From the NCBI GenBank assembly GCA_964612295.1, contig CAZTDY010000008.1, forward strand, positions 35,133-99,132: DNA of 64,000 nucleotides. The letters are read 5' to 3'. Shown piece by piece: positions 24,030 through 33,552 of the stretch. Source of the stretch: CAYQJL01 sp964612295. GTDB lineage: Bacteria; Eisenbacteria; RBG-16-71-46; CAIMUX01; WJJG01. The translations under genes and the position numbers were made by a program. Within the stretch, counting starts at the first letter, position 1; every line of letters starts with the position of its first letter. The notes under the pieces were generated by a model. The model made no database searches. It was not told where the DNA came from and worked only from the letters and a program-made list of their open reading frames with translations.

Positions 24030-25757
24030 ATGAGTCGTTCCTGGTGGACAAGAGCTTACCTACGCGGCTTGGCCGTATGTGCTGCATTCTCTGTGGCGGC
24101 CCTGGGCGTGCCCTGTGCCGAAACGGAGGGCAGCGCGGCGACATCACGCGATGAGGCTCCGCTGTCCAGTTTCCTGAGTGCCTTGTCTCTCGAAGCCCTG
24201 CCCTTGGCAGGGGGGAGCGCCACACCGCTACTGAATCCGATCAAGGCCGGCGCGAGTCACCTGGGCCCGGATGAGATCGCCTCGCTCCAGACTTTCCTGG
24301 AACGCCCAACCGACCTTTCGCATTGGGTGGACGTCGGCGATCGATTCCGGATTCATTACGACGCCGAAGGGCTCCATGCCCCGCTCATGCTCAGTGGCCG
24401 GACCTATGTGGCCGTGGCCGCCGAGGCCTGCCGGCACGTTGCGGATCTCTACCACGGCGCCGAGCAACGTTGGCCGCAGCCCCTGCGTGATAGCGACGGC
24501 GGGGATGAGCGGATCGACGTCTATGTCGTGGACCTCGGGCCGGGCGTCTACGGATACAGCCTGCATGAGGATGTGGCGGGCACGTCGGGCAAGACCGGCT
24601 TCATCGTCATGGATAACGACTTCGCGGGTCTCCCGGTCACCGCTGTGGAAGATGCGGTCCGACTGACGATTGCTCACGAATACCATCACCTCATCCAATT
24701 CAGCTACGGGTACGATGCGGAAGCGACCTGGTTCATGGAGCAGCTTGCGACCATGGAAGAGGGCGTTGCCTATCCGACCCTGAGGCAACGGGAACGATAT
24801 CTGCCCGTGTTTCTGCACGAGCCGCATCGGTCGCTCGACCTGGGGAACGGCACTCACGAGTACGGCACCTGGCTATGGCCGGAGTTCCTGCGCCGCGTCC
24901 ATGATTGGGCGCTCCTGCGGGACGCGTGGGAAACCTGGCGCGACGAGGGGTTGACCATGATCACCGCGATCGGGGTCTCCCTGGACAGAGCCGGCAGCAC
25001 ACTCGATGAGGCCTATCTCGAGTGGGCGATCTGGAACGGGTGTTTGGGTGCGGACGGGCCGGATCACTACGGGGAGGCTATCGCCGGCGATGCCGGGGTC
25101 TATCCTGAGGAAGTGATCGACCAGTATCCCTTCATGGGGTGGCGTCCGGACCTGACTCGCCAGCCCGACCGGCTGGGGACAAGCTATGTCGAATTGCGGC
25201 CTCAAGCCGGATCCGCCGACAACGTGCTGATGATCGTCATGCGCTCGTGCGAGAGCCTCGCGGGGGTTCGCCTGCTGCTGTGGACTGCCGACGGGACCTT
25301 CGCGGGGGCCGTCGAGCCTGACGCCAAAGGGCTGCAGCAGACCTTCCGGATTGAGTCCTGGATGAACATGGGGCGCGCCCTGCTTGTCGTGGCCAACGGC
25401 TCTGGCGCCCAGTATAGCTGCAACTACACCTTGATGGCTCAGACGCGCTACGAGACGGCCAGCGTGTCGGATGACTACCAAAGCGGACTGGGTCTGAGCA
25501 GCGCGCCGAATCCGTTCGAGCCGTTTACGGTCATTCAGTTCGAGTTGCCGCGGACCGAAGATGTCTCCCTCAGGATCTACGATGCGCAAGGACGCCGCGT
25601 GATCAGCCTGATGGATGGACCGGCCTCCGGAGACCGTCATGCCATCTACTGGGGCGGGCGAGACGAGGGCGGGCGGCCGGTTCCGGCGGGCATTTACTAC
25701 GGCCGGCTCGAGTTCGGCAACGAGACGCGCCAGATCAAGTTGATCCGGATGCGCTAG
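24030..25757 (+). CDS. Secreted zinc metalloprotease with FlgD-like C-terminal sorting domain
   Basis: 575 residues. Signal peptide (about 1-32, ending near VPCAETEG). The zinc motif HExxH is present as HEYHH (H216, E217, H220), followed by WFMEQLATMEE, whose Glu (about 237) may be the third ligand; the layout resembles MXAN_6640-type secreted metalloproteases. The last 85 residues are a FlgD/type IX-like C-terminal domain: SSAPNPFEPFTVIQFELP, LRIYDAQGRRV, PAGIYYGRL and a final basic strand. Such domains direct export and anchoring in FCB bacteria. ATG 24030 has AAGGAGGT 10 nt upstream; a TTG at 24000 is less likely. Terminator downstream. Confidence 0.85.
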   Translation: MSRSWWTRAYLRGLAVCAAFSVAALGVPCAETEGSAATSRDEAPLSSFLSALSLEALPLAGGSATPLLNPIKAGASHLGPDEIASLQTFLERPTDLSHWVDVGDRFRIHYDAEGLHAPLMLSGRTYVAVAAEACRHVADLYHGAEQRWPQPLRDSDGGDERIDVYVVDLGPGVYGYSLHEDVAGTSGKTGFIVMDNDFAGLPVTAVEDAVRLTIAHEYHHLIQFSYGYDAEATWFMEQLATMEEGVAYPTLRQRERYLPVFLHEPHRSLDLGNGTHEYGTWLWPEFLRRVHDWALLRDAWETWRDEGLTMITAIGVSLDRAGSTLDEAYLEWAIWNGCLGADGPDHYGEAIAGDAGVYPEEVIDQYPFMGWRPDLTRQPDRLGTSYVELRPQAGSADNVLMIVMRSCESLAGVRLLLWTADGTFAGAVEPDAKGLQQTFRIESWMNMGRALLVVANGSGAQYSCNYTLMAQTRYETASVSDDYQSGLGLSSAPNPFEPFTVIQFELPRTEDVSLRIYDAQGRRVISLMDGPASGDRHAIYWGGRDEGGRPVPAGIYYGRLEFGNETRQIKLIRMR

Positions 25758-25785
25758 GGCCCAGGCGGCCATCCTGCGCTTTACA

Positions 25786-25810
25786 GCCTCCCCGGCCGGG
25801 GAGGCCTTTT
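25786..25810 (+). terminator. Intrinsic terminator after the metalloprotease
   Basis: A perfect 20-bp palindrome (25786-25805; GCCTCCCC stem, GGCC loop) followed by CTTTTGTT. Confidence 0.88.
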
Positions 25811-25857
25811 GTTATCCCTTCCCAGACTCCCTGGCCCGGATCTCGCTACCCACGGTC

Positions 25858-28317
25858 GTGACCTTTCGCCGCCGCCATCCCGGGGCGCCGCTGAGCGCCG
25901 CAAGCCTGGCCCTGGCCGCAGGAGTAATCCTGGGATCATGGCTGGGGCATCCGGTCTTTGCCTCGTTGCCGACCCTCGCCGCCTTCCTTGCCGTGGTCGC
26001 CGGCCTGTCGGGCTGTCTGCCGACGGGTGGGAGCCGGGCGCGGCGGCACCTGTTCAGCGGCCTGATGCTCGTCGCCTGTTGTCTCGCAGGGCTGGCGCGC
26101 GGGGGGAGCGAGGCGCGGCTTCTCGACGACCAGAGCCGTCTCGCCGCGACCGCGTGTGCACCGGCCTGGGTGAGTGGACATCTCATCCGCGAGGGGGGGC
26201 GGGTCCTGTTGGTTGCGGACAGCGTCCGAGCAGTCCAGGGCGGTGCCGTCCGTCCGGTGCCAGGTGGCTTTCGCCTTCTGCTTCCGCCGCGCGCGGAGAT
26301 CGGCCCCGGCGCGACAGGCGTAGGCCGTCCCCGGGTCGCCGGGTTCGGTTCGATGGAGCCAACCGGCGGTTCGCGCCGGCCGGGGGGATGGAACGAAAAG
26401 GCCTGGGCGGCGACGTGGGGTGCGGCGGCCACGATGAGGCCCTGGGGTCCCCTTCGCGCTGAAAGCCGATCAGGCTGTGGGGAGGACGCTTCGGCGGGCG
26501 CGTCGTGGCGAGGAGGCCGCGACGTATGCGCAGAGATCGCGGCGCAGGTCCGCACGCGAGGGACGCGAAGCCTGAGGCGGGCCTTTCCCGGTCAGGCTGG
26601 AGACTTTCTCGCGAGGTTCCTCCTGGGGCGGCACGCTCCGGTGAACGACCGGTCTTTGGAGGCTGGTTTTCGCGCCGGCGGGCTCGGCCACATCCTGGCG
26701 GTCAGCGGGTTCCACGTTGGGTGTGTAGCGGCGAGCCTGGCGCTCCTCGCGCGTGTGCTTTCCCGGGGCCGCTGGGTGCGCTGCACGCTGCTCCTGCTGG
26801 GCATCCTCGCCTACGGCACCCTTGTCGGTGGGGGCAATGCCGTGACGCGGGCGGTGGGCGTGGCGTCGGCCTGGCTCATCCTCAGAGGTCTCGGGCGGAG
26901 TCCGGGCCCCACGGGCCTCTTGTACCTGGTCCTGGCCGGGGCTCTGTGGGTGAACCCTCACGCCTGGCAGCAGGCGGGTTTTCAGCTCACCTATCTGGTG
27001 ACCTGGGCTTTGCTGCGTGGCGCCCGCCGTCAATCGCGAACTGGCCGATCTCGAACCTCGGTCGGCCGCCAGCTGCGGCGCCTGGGTCGCGCCGCGATCG
27101 CCGCGCAGGCTGCCGCATGGCCTTTGACGCTCGCACACTGGGGCGGAGCCAGTCCTCTGTTTCTGATCTCGAATCTGGCGTTCGCTCCGTTGGCCGCGGG
27201 GATGGTTCCATTGGCCGGGTTGGGCATCCTGCTCGATGCGCTCCCCGGGTTTCCGGCCGACCTCGGGTGTGGGGCGGCCCGGGCTTTGATCGAGCTGGTC
27301 TTACGCGGCGTGGATCTCCAGGCGGGGCTGTGCCAGCGGACTTCTCTGCCCGGCGGGCTTCCCGTAGCGGTGGGGATCGGGCTCTCGCTCGCCGTCGGCA
27401 CCTTGGCAGGCATGAGAGGCTGGAGGGGTGGTATTCGGCCATGGGCAGCGCTCTTGCCGGCGCTGGTCGCCGTGGTCGTCGTCACCCGGCCGGCATCCGG
27501 GCCGAGCTTTGTGATGCTCGATACCGGGCAGGGGGAAGCCTGGGTGGTGCTGTGGGCCGAGGAGACCTGGGTGATCGACACCGGCCCGCCTCCCGGAGAA
27601 GCCGGACGCGCGAGAGACCTCCTGATCCCGACGCTCAGATGGTATGGGCGGCGGAGGATTGACCGGCTGATCCTGACCCATGACGATCTGGATCACACCG
27701 GCGGGCTCCAGGAGGTGGCCCGAGGGAGGCTCCCGGTGGGAGAAGTCGATCGACCCGCCCGCTGGTCCTCATCCCAGCGGACTGAGGAGTATCTGAGGCT
27801 GCTGCGAACGAGCGGAGCATCCGTCTGCTCACTGGCCGCCGGTGACACGCTGCGCACGCGAGACGGATTCGCCGCCGTCCTCCACCCGCCGGCGCAAGGC
27901 GGCGCGACGTTTGAAGAGGATCGTAACGCGGGCAGCCTCGTCCTGCTTCTGGAGTGCAGGGGAGGCAGGCTTCTGATCTGGGGCGATCTTCCTGCAGAGA
28001 ACCAGCTCGACGTCGCCGCGCGGCTGGAAAAGCACCCCGATCTCATCATGACCGCTGCCCATCACGGGAGTGGGGGCAGCACCCCGGCGGTGTTGCTGAG
28101 TGGCCGGGACAACGGCCTCCTGCTCATCTCGGCCGGGCGGGAGAACCGGCACGGCCACCCCAGCGCGCGTATCCTGGCCGATGCCGCCCGGGCCGGCTGG
28201 GGCGTCCTGCGAACCGATCGGGATGGGTCGATTGTCTTGTCGCGCCCAAGCGGTGCCTGGAGGGTCCGGACGACCCGGAGCGGTGGAGATTGGCGACTGG
28301 TTTCCGCCTCATCTTGA
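25858..28317 (+). CDS. comEC: ComEC/Rec2 DNA-uptake channel
   Basis: 819-residue inner-membrane protein that passes single-stranded DNA into the cytoplasm during natural transformation. Order of parts: N-terminal helices with a DUF4131-like region (to about 170), the ComEC core of many helices (about 235-500, containing LGHILAVSGFHVGC), then a metallo-beta-lactamase-like C-terminal domain (from LDTGQGEAWVV, about 550) with the metal motif LTHDDLDHTGG. GTG 25858 has no good Shine-Dalgarno, so the true start may be slightly further downstream. It lies alone after a terminator; the stop overlaps the -35 box of the purC promoter. Other competence genes are not in the window. Confidence 0.9.
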   Translation: MTFRRRHPGAPLSAASLALAAGVILGSWLGHPVFASLPTLAAFLAVVAGLSGCLPTGGSRARRHLFSGLMLVACCLAGLARGGSEARLLDDQSRLAATACAPAWVSGHLIREGGRVLLVADSVRAVQGGAVRPVPGGFRLLLPPRAEIGPGATGVGRPRVAGFGSMEPTGGSRRPGGWNEKAWAATWGAAATMRPWGPLRAESRSGCGEDASAGASWRGGRDVCAEIAAQVRTRGTRSLRRAFPGQAGDFLARFLLGRHAPVNDRSLEAGFRAGGLGHILAVSGFHVGCVAASLALLARVLSRGRWVRCTLLLLGILAYGTLVGGGNAVTRAVGVASAWLILRGLGRSPGPTGLLYLVLAGALWVNPHAWQQAGFQLTYLVTWALLRGARRQSRTGRSRTSVGRQLRRLGRAAIAAQAAAWPLTLAHWGGASPLFLISNLAFAPLAAGMVPLAGLGILLDALPGFPADLGCGAARALIELVLRGVDLQAGLCQRTSLPGGLPVAVGIGLSLAVGTLAGMRGWRGGIRPWAALLPALVAVVVVTRPASGPSFVMLDTGQGEAWVVLWAEETWVIDTGPPPGEAGRARDLLIPTLRWYGRRRIDRLILTHDDLDHTGGLQEVARGRLPVGEVDRPARWSSSQRTEEYLRLLRTSGASVCSLAAGDTLRTRDGFAAVLHPPAQGGATFEEDRNAGSLVLLLECRGGRLLIWGDLPAENQLDVAARLEKHPDLIMTAAHHGSGGSTPAVLLSGRDNGLLLISAGRENRHGHPSARILADAARAGWGVLRTDRDGSIVLSRPSGAWRVRTTRSGGDWRLVSASS

Positions 28318-28342
28318 GGGTGCGGGGCGGTCGTGCTATAAG
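28314..28342 (+). promoter_or_regulatory. Sigma-70 promoter of the purC-purH unit
   Basis: TTGAGG (28314-28319), exact 17-bp spacer, TATAAG (28337-28342) preceded by TGC (extended -10). The -10 matches 5/6. Start predicted near 28349, leader about 85 nt. Confidence 0.7.
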
Positions 28343-28433
28343 TGGCCTTTCCGCGATGTTTGGTTCATTCCGCGCTCTCGGGCGGGTGTACGCTGGATCA
28401 ATACCTCTGACCACCACGGGAACAGGAGTTCTG

Positions 28434-29366
28434 ATGGGAGCTGACACACCTGCCGCGCAGCCCGGCGCCGAAGTAGCCTTCATGGGGCTGGAAACTCTGG
28501 GCATCAAACCGGACCAGCGAGGAAAGGTCCGGGAGATCATGGACCTGGACGACAACCTCCTCCTGGTTGCCACCGACCGTATCTCCGCCTTCGATGTCGT
28601 GATGCCGAATGGGATCCCCGGCCGCGGCCGGGTCCTGGGGCGGATCGCAGCGTTTTGGTTGCGGGGGTTGGCCGAGCACATTCCGACCCACTTCCTGACG
28701 GACGACGCCACCCGCTTTCCCGGCAAGCTCGGCGAGTTTGCCGACACGCTCTCCGGGCGGGCGATGCTCGTGCGTAAGGCGAAGCGGATCGATGCGGAGT
28801 GTATCGTGCGCGGGTATCTGGCCGGGTCCGGCTATGGTCTGTACAAAGAAAGCGGTGAGATCAACGGCATTGCCCTGCCTCCCGGCCTGAAGGAGTACGA
28901 GCGACTGCCGGAGCCGATCTTCACCCCGACCACGAAAGCCGACGAAGGTCACGACGAACCGATGACCTTTGACGAGCTGTCCGCCCAGGTCGGGTCCGAC
29001 ATGGCCGAAGCGCTTCGGCGCGCAAGTCTGGACATCTACTCGCGGGGTGCGGACTATGCGCAGCGGCGCGGCATTGTCATCGCCGACACCAAGTTCGAGT
29101 TTGGTTTGATCGATGACAAACTCGCGATCATCGATGAGGTCCTGACCCCTGACTCATCCCGCTTCTGGCCGGCCGAGTCGGTGGGTACCGGCAAGAAGCC
29201 GGTGAGTCTGGACAAGCAGGTCCTGCGCGACTATCTGTTGTCGACGGATTGGGATCGCACTCCGCCGCCTCCCGAACTTCCGCTCGAGATCATTCAGAAG
29301 ACGGTGGACCGCTATCAGATGGCCGAGCGGCTTCTGGTGGGCGGCGCAGAGCAGCCCACCTGGTAG
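28434..29366 (+). CDS. purC: SAICAR synthase (PurC)
   Basis: Joins CAIR with aspartate using ATP, a late middle step of purine synthesis. The start KVREIMDLDDNLLLVATDRISAFD and the later IVIADTKFEFGL are family signatures. With 310 residues it belongs to the longer class (about 300 residues) rather than the 240-residue E. coli/Bacillus type. ATG 28434 is set by ACAGGAGTT 4-9 nt upstream; the frame is open further upstream through comEC, but that is not coding. purH follows after 16 nt, so the two are an operon. Confidence 0.95.
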   Translation: MGADTPAAQPGAEVAFMGLETLGIKPDQRGKVREIMDLDDNLLLVATDRISAFDVVMPNGIPGRGRVLGRIAAFWLRGLAEHIPTHFLTDDATRFPGKLGEFADTLSGRAMLVRKAKRIDAECIVRGYLAGSGYGLYKESGEINGIALPPGLKEYERLPEPIFTPTTKADEGHDEPMTFDELSAQVGSDMAEALRRASLDIYSRGADYAQRRGIVIADTKFEFGLIDDKLAIIDEVLTPDSSRFWPAESVGTGKKPVSLDKQVLRDYLLSTDWDRTPPPPELPLEIIQKTVDRYQMAERLLVGGAEQPTW

Positions 29367-29382
29367 GTGAGGGGAGACCGAC

Positions 29383-30951
29383 GTGATTGAAGTCAAACGT
29401 GCCTTGATCTCCGTGTACGACAAGGAAGGTGTGACCGAGTTCGCCCAGTCGCTCGTCAAGCTGGGGGTCGAGATCCTGTCCACCGGCGGCACCGCCAAGA
29501 CGCTGCAGGAGGCCGGCGTGCCCGTCACACCGCTGGAGACGCTGACGAAGTTCGGGGATCTCTTTTCGGGGCGAGTCAAGACGCTGACGCCCCAGGTCCA
29601 TGGTGGGATCCTCATGAGGCGCAATCTCCCGGAGGATCGGGCCCAGGCCGAAGAGCACGGCATCGAGCCGATCGACCTGTTGTGCGTCAATCTCTACCCC
29701 TTCCGCGAGACGGTTGCCGCCCACGGGGATGACCGGGCCGCCTGTGTCGAGATGATCGACATCGGGGGACCGGCGATGATCAGAGCCGCGTCGAAGAATC
29801 ACGAGCATGTGGTCGTGGTGACCGCCCCGGCGCAGTACGACGAGGTCGCCCGGCTCCTCGAGGAGGGCGAGGGGCGCTTCCCGACCGAACAGACCCGGGG
29901 GCTCGCCACCGCGGCCTTCGCGCAGACCAGTGCCTACGACGCCTCCATCTACCGGTACCTGGAGGAAAGCGAGAGCTTGCCCGCGTACTGGGCCACCGGC
30001 GGGCGACAGCTGCAGGCGCTGCGCTACGGTGAAAACCCTCATCAGCGGGCGGCCTGCTACCTCGCGGGCAGCCGCTTCTGGTCGCAGTTTTCCCAGCTTC
30101 AGGGAAAGGCTCTCTCCTACAACAACCTCGGCGATCTGTGGGGGACCTGGAATTGCCTGCGTGAGTTTGCGGACGCAGAGCAGACTGCCTGTGTCGTCGT
30201 GAAACACAGCACGCCCTGCGGCGTGGCCTTAGGGCCCGATCCGGCGACCGCGTTCGCCCGGGCGCGCGATGGAGACGCCCTCTCCGCCTTCGGAGGGGTC
30301 GTGCTGCTCAATCGACCGGCCGATGAGGCGGTGGCCAAACTCCTGGGCGCGATGTTCCTGGAGGTCGTGGGTGCTCCGGACTGGAGCGCCGACGCCCTCG
30401 CCGCGCTCAAGAAAAAGAAGAACCTGCGGATACTGAAGCTGCCCGCGCTGGCGGGCGGAGCGTCTTGGGCAGCCACCGGCGCAGCGGACTGGGCCTTCAA
30501 GTCGCTCGGCGATGCGATTCTGGTGCAGAGCACACTGCCGCCGCACGCCGGCCCGGGAGAATGGACCTGCGTCACCGAGACCCAGGCGGACGCGGAGACG
30601 TTGGCCGAGCTGGACTTCGGGTGGCGGGTCTGCCGGCATGTGCGTTCGAATGCCATCACGCTGACCCGTGATCGACAGACGATCGGGTTGGGCGGTGGGC
30701 AGACCAGCCGGATCGATGCGATGGAGGTGGCCATCCTCAAGGCCAGGCGTTGCGAACTCGACCTGGCGGGGACGGTGCTTGCCAGCGATGCGTTCTTCCC
30801 CTTCCGTGATGTCGTCGATCGGGCCGCCGCGGTCGGTGTACGGGCCGTTGTCCAACCCGGTGGATCGAGGCTCGACAAGGAGAGTATCGCCGCCTGCAAC
30901 GAGCAGGGCCTGGCGATGTACTTCACTGGTGAGCGGGCGTTTATGCATTAG
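29383..30951 (+). CDS. purH: Bifunctional AICAR transformylase/IMP cyclohydrolase (PurH)
   Basis: Catalyses the last two steps to IMP. The N-terminal IMP cyclohydrolase (MGS-like) domain starts KRALISVYDKEGV and contains STGGTAKTL; the transformylase domain contains CVVVKHSTPCGVA, with the catalytic Lys-His pair. 522 residues is the standard length. The C-terminus carries DAFFPFRD and QPGGS, as in the family. GTG 29383 follows GGGGAG. Second gene of the purC-purH unit; the transglycosylase gene begins 15 nt later and may be read through. Confidence 0.97.
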   Translation: MIEVKRALISVYDKEGVTEFAQSLVKLGVEILSTGGTAKTLQEAGVPVTPLETLTKFGDLFSGRVKTLTPQVHGGILMRRNLPEDRAQAEEHGIEPIDLLCVNLYPFRETVAAHGDDRAACVEMIDIGGPAMIRAASKNHEHVVVVTAPAQYDEVARLLEEGEGRFPTEQTRGLATAAFAQTSAYDASIYRYLEESESLPAYWATGGRQLQALRYGENPHQRAACYLAGSRFWSQFSQLQGKALSYNNLGDLWGTWNCLREFADAEQTACVVVKHSTPCGVALGPDPATAFARARDGDALSAFGGVVLLNRPADEAVAKLLGAMFLEVVGAPDWSADALAALKKKKNLRILKLPALAGGASWAATGAADWAFKSLGDAILVQSTLPPHAGPGEWTCVTETQADAETLAELDFGWRVCRHVRSNAITLTRDRQTIGLGGGQTSRIDAMEVAILKARRCELDLAGTVLASDAFFPFRDVVDRAAAVGVRAVVQPGGSRLDKESIAACNEQGLAMYFTGERAFMH

Positions 30952-30966
30952 TGCCGAGCCCGGCGA

Positions 30967-33462
30967 ATGACATCTCGGGGGGGACCACCTTTGACAGCCT
31001 CTGTGCGGACGATCCTGCTCATCGCGGCCTTACTCGCTGTCTGCTTGCCGGTGTCACCGGTGGACGCGCAATCCGATCCCGGACGATGCGAGTGGGACTC
31101 CCTGGCCGACTCCCTCACGAGCGCCAAGCGTGCGGTCCGCCTCGCGCGCATCCAACAGAATCCGTCTGTCCTCCTCTGGCTGGAAACCGACTACGAGGCT
31201 CTTCTCGATCAGGCCGCGAAGCGGGTCGAAGCTGCGGCCGAGTCTTCTGCATCCCAGGCGCTCTTCGATGACGCGTACGCGATATCCGGCTGCGACGAGG
31301 CATTCGGCCGGGTCGTGCGCGCCCTGGTCGGCGGTCGGCGGGACGTGATCACCACCCATCTCGTGGCGCTCTGGTTGAGAGCGGGACCGGCCGTCGATCC
31401 CCTGGGGGAGGGCACGTTCTACCTGGGGCTCGATGCGCTGCAGAACGGGCTCTACGAGGAGAGCGCCAGGTTGTTGGGGGAGCCGATCACGCCCGTGCTG
31501 CAGCCCTACGCGCATTGGCTGCGGATCAGGGCTCTCGAGAGGATCTCGGCGGAACGCTCGGGGGCGATGGCGCTCGCCTATCTGCGCATCTCCCCGCGGC
31601 ACAAGTTCAGGGATCTCCTGACCCTTCACGCGGGCCGGTTTCTTCTGGGCCAACGGCGGATCGACGAGGGGCTTCGTCTCCTCGAACCCTGGGTGCAAGA
31701 GGTGGGGCCGCAGTCGGGCATCGGCGCAAGGGGTCAGACGATCGTTGCCGAACTGTATCATCTGAAGGGCGATGCCGGGGCGTGCAAGAAGGCCTATCTG
31801 TCCGCCGCGGGTGCGGGAGAGATCGGCGGGAACGAGGCCGACCTTCACCTGCGTCAAGCGAGACGGATTTTGGGGCGGGCGGATCCGGGGGATCGCCGGA
31901 CAAGGGTCACGTGTGTGCAGAGCATCTGCCGCCAGGGGAGCGCCGGGGCGGCTCTGGAAACCTGGAATACCCATGCGGGGCGGCTCTCATCCGCGGACAG
32001 CCTGGCGGTGGGGAGGCTGGTTCTCGGTCGGCTCTATGGAGCACGTCGTCATCGGGAGCTCCTGACGCTGTGCGACGACCTGTCGAAGGTCGCGTCGTTG
32101 GGGCTGAGGCAGCGAGCACAGGTGATTGCCGGAAGAGTCCATCGGCGCGCCCAGAATCTGCCGGGCGTGCTCCAATCGTGGCAGGCGGCTGCGGCCTGGG
32201 ACCGGCCCCACGAACTGACGACGACCGCCTCGGGAGCGGCCGCGGCGTTCACGCTCTGGGAGCTTGGACGCGAGCTGGAGGACTGGGGCGAGTGGGCGCG
32301 GGCGGATTCGGCCTTTAGCCTCCTGGTCCAGCGCTACCCGGCACATGACCGGGCCCGCGTTGCCAGACTGCGGGCGGCTCTCTGCCGCTACTCGAGCGGC
32401 CGGACCGCCGAGGCGATTGCGGATCTGGCCGATCAGTGTGAATCGGCCTCTCATCGTTTTGTGGGCAGCCCATGTTTCTGGCGCGCTGCTCTGGACTCCG
32501 CAGAGATTGCGCCTCGGCTTCTCGCCCGGGCGGCGACGGAGACCCGGCCGGGCTTCCACGCCCTGCGCTCGGAAGAGGCGCTCTCAGCGGGGCTCGTCCG
32601 GCCCGGCACCTCGGGCGACTCTCTCTTCTGGGTCGCTCTGGCCGACGAGGTCGAAGATATCCACGCGACCTGGGCCTGGCCGCCTGGGGAGGCCCTGCGG
32701 TCCACGGCTGCCGCGGACCGGGTGGTGGCATTGATCCACGGACAACCACTGGCGGAGGCGGGGGATATCCTGCACGCGTATGGATATCGCACGTGGGCAC
32801 GCAATCTCTGGACACAGCTTCCTGGTTACCGGGCCTTGGATCATGCCGAACAGACCGCGTTTCATCGCGCCCTTGGCGACTACGGTCAGGCGATCCGCCT
32901 CGGTTTGAAGCTGGGCGATCGCATGGCCGAGCGCTATCCGCTGGGCTATGCTCCCCAGGTGACTCGGGCGGCAGAGCGATTCGGCCTTTCACCGGTGTTC
33001 GTGCTCGCCGTGATGCGACAGGAATCCCTGCTGGATGCCACCGCGCGATCCCGGGTCGGCGCGGTGGGCCTGATGCAGCTCATGCCGGGGACCGCAGAAC
33101 GTCTCGCCGATTCGCTCGGCCTCGGACGGGTCGATCTGGAGCGCCCGGCCGACAACATCACCCTCGGCGTGGCTCATCTGCGTGAGCTGTTGGACCTCGC
33201 GGGAGGCTCGGTGCCGATGGCACTGGCGGCCTACAACGCCGGCTGGGAGCACGCCGTCCGGTGGCGATCCACAGAGGGCGGTGCCGATGAACTCGCGGGG
33301 TGGGACGGCTACATCGAGCGGATCACCTTTGGCGAAACGCGCCGGTTCGTGAAAAGCGTCCTGATGCACTACTGGAGTTATCATCGCAGCTACCCGACCG
33401 CGGCGCCCGCGGGGGATGTGCGAGAAGCGCTCAAAGATACGCCCGGACCGGGGGCGGGTTGA
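30967..33462 (+). CDS. Soluble lytic transglycosylase (Slt-like) with helical-repeat N-terminus
   Basis: 831-residue periplasmic murein enzyme. A signal peptide (about 9-35, ending PVDAQ) precedes a long TPR-like helical region and a C-terminal SLT domain (about 665-800). The catalytic glutamate is E686 in VMRQESLLDATARSRVGAVG, followed by LMQLMPGTA and ALAAYNAGWEHAV. The architecture matches Slt70. ATG 30967 lacks a clear Shine-Dalgarno; the in-frame TTG 30991, with a G-run 6 nt upstream, would give a cleaner signal peptide and is a real alternative. Located between purH and the polyprenol kinase. Confidence 0.9.
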   Translation: MTSRGGPPLTASVRTILLIAALLAVCLPVSPVDAQSDPGRCEWDSLADSLTSAKRAVRLARIQQNPSVLLWLETDYEALLDQAAKRVEAAAESSASQALFDDAYAISGCDEAFGRVVRALVGGRRDVITTHLVALWLRAGPAVDPLGEGTFYLGLDALQNGLYEESARLLGEPITPVLQPYAHWLRIRALERISAERSGAMALAYLRISPRHKFRDLLTLHAGRFLLGQRRIDEGLRLLEPWVQEVGPQSGIGARGQTIVAELYHLKGDAGACKKAYLSAAGAGEIGGNEADLHLRQARRILGRADPGDRRTRVTCVQSICRQGSAGAALETWNTHAGRLSSADSLAVGRLVLGRLYGARRHRELLTLCDDLSKVASLGLRQRAQVIAGRVHRRAQNLPGVLQSWQAAAAWDRPHELTTTASGAAAAFTLWELGRELEDWGEWARADSAFSLLVQRYPAHDRARVARLRAALCRYSSGRTAEAIADLADQCESASHRFVGSPCFWRAALDSAEIAPRLLARAATETRPGFHALRSEEALSAGLVRPGTSGDSLFWVALADEVEDIHATWAWPPGEALRSTAAADRVVALIHGQPLAEAGDILHAYGYRTWARNLWTQLPGYRALDHAEQTAFHRALGDYGQAIRLGLKLGDRMAERYPLGYAPQVTRAAERFGLSPVFVLAVMRQESLLDATARSRVGAVGLMQLMPGTAERLADSLGLGRVDLERPADNITLGVAHLRELLDLAGGSVPMALAAYNAGWEHAVRWRSTEGGADELAGWDGYIERITFGETRRFVKSVLMHYWSYHRSYPTAAPAGDVREALKDTPGPGAG

Positions 33463-33552
33463 CCTGACCCTGCGGATTGGGCACTGTGGGTGGGGCGGGG
33501 CAGTTCGCCTTGACCGGAGAGACGCGAAGGACAGTGAAGGAGCCAAGCCCAG

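Noticed and set aside
27954..28433. Long N-terminal extension of PurC through the end of comEC
   Set aside because: Overlaps the ComEC metallo-beta-lactamase domain in another frame; ATG 28434 has a Shine-Dalgarno and the family start.
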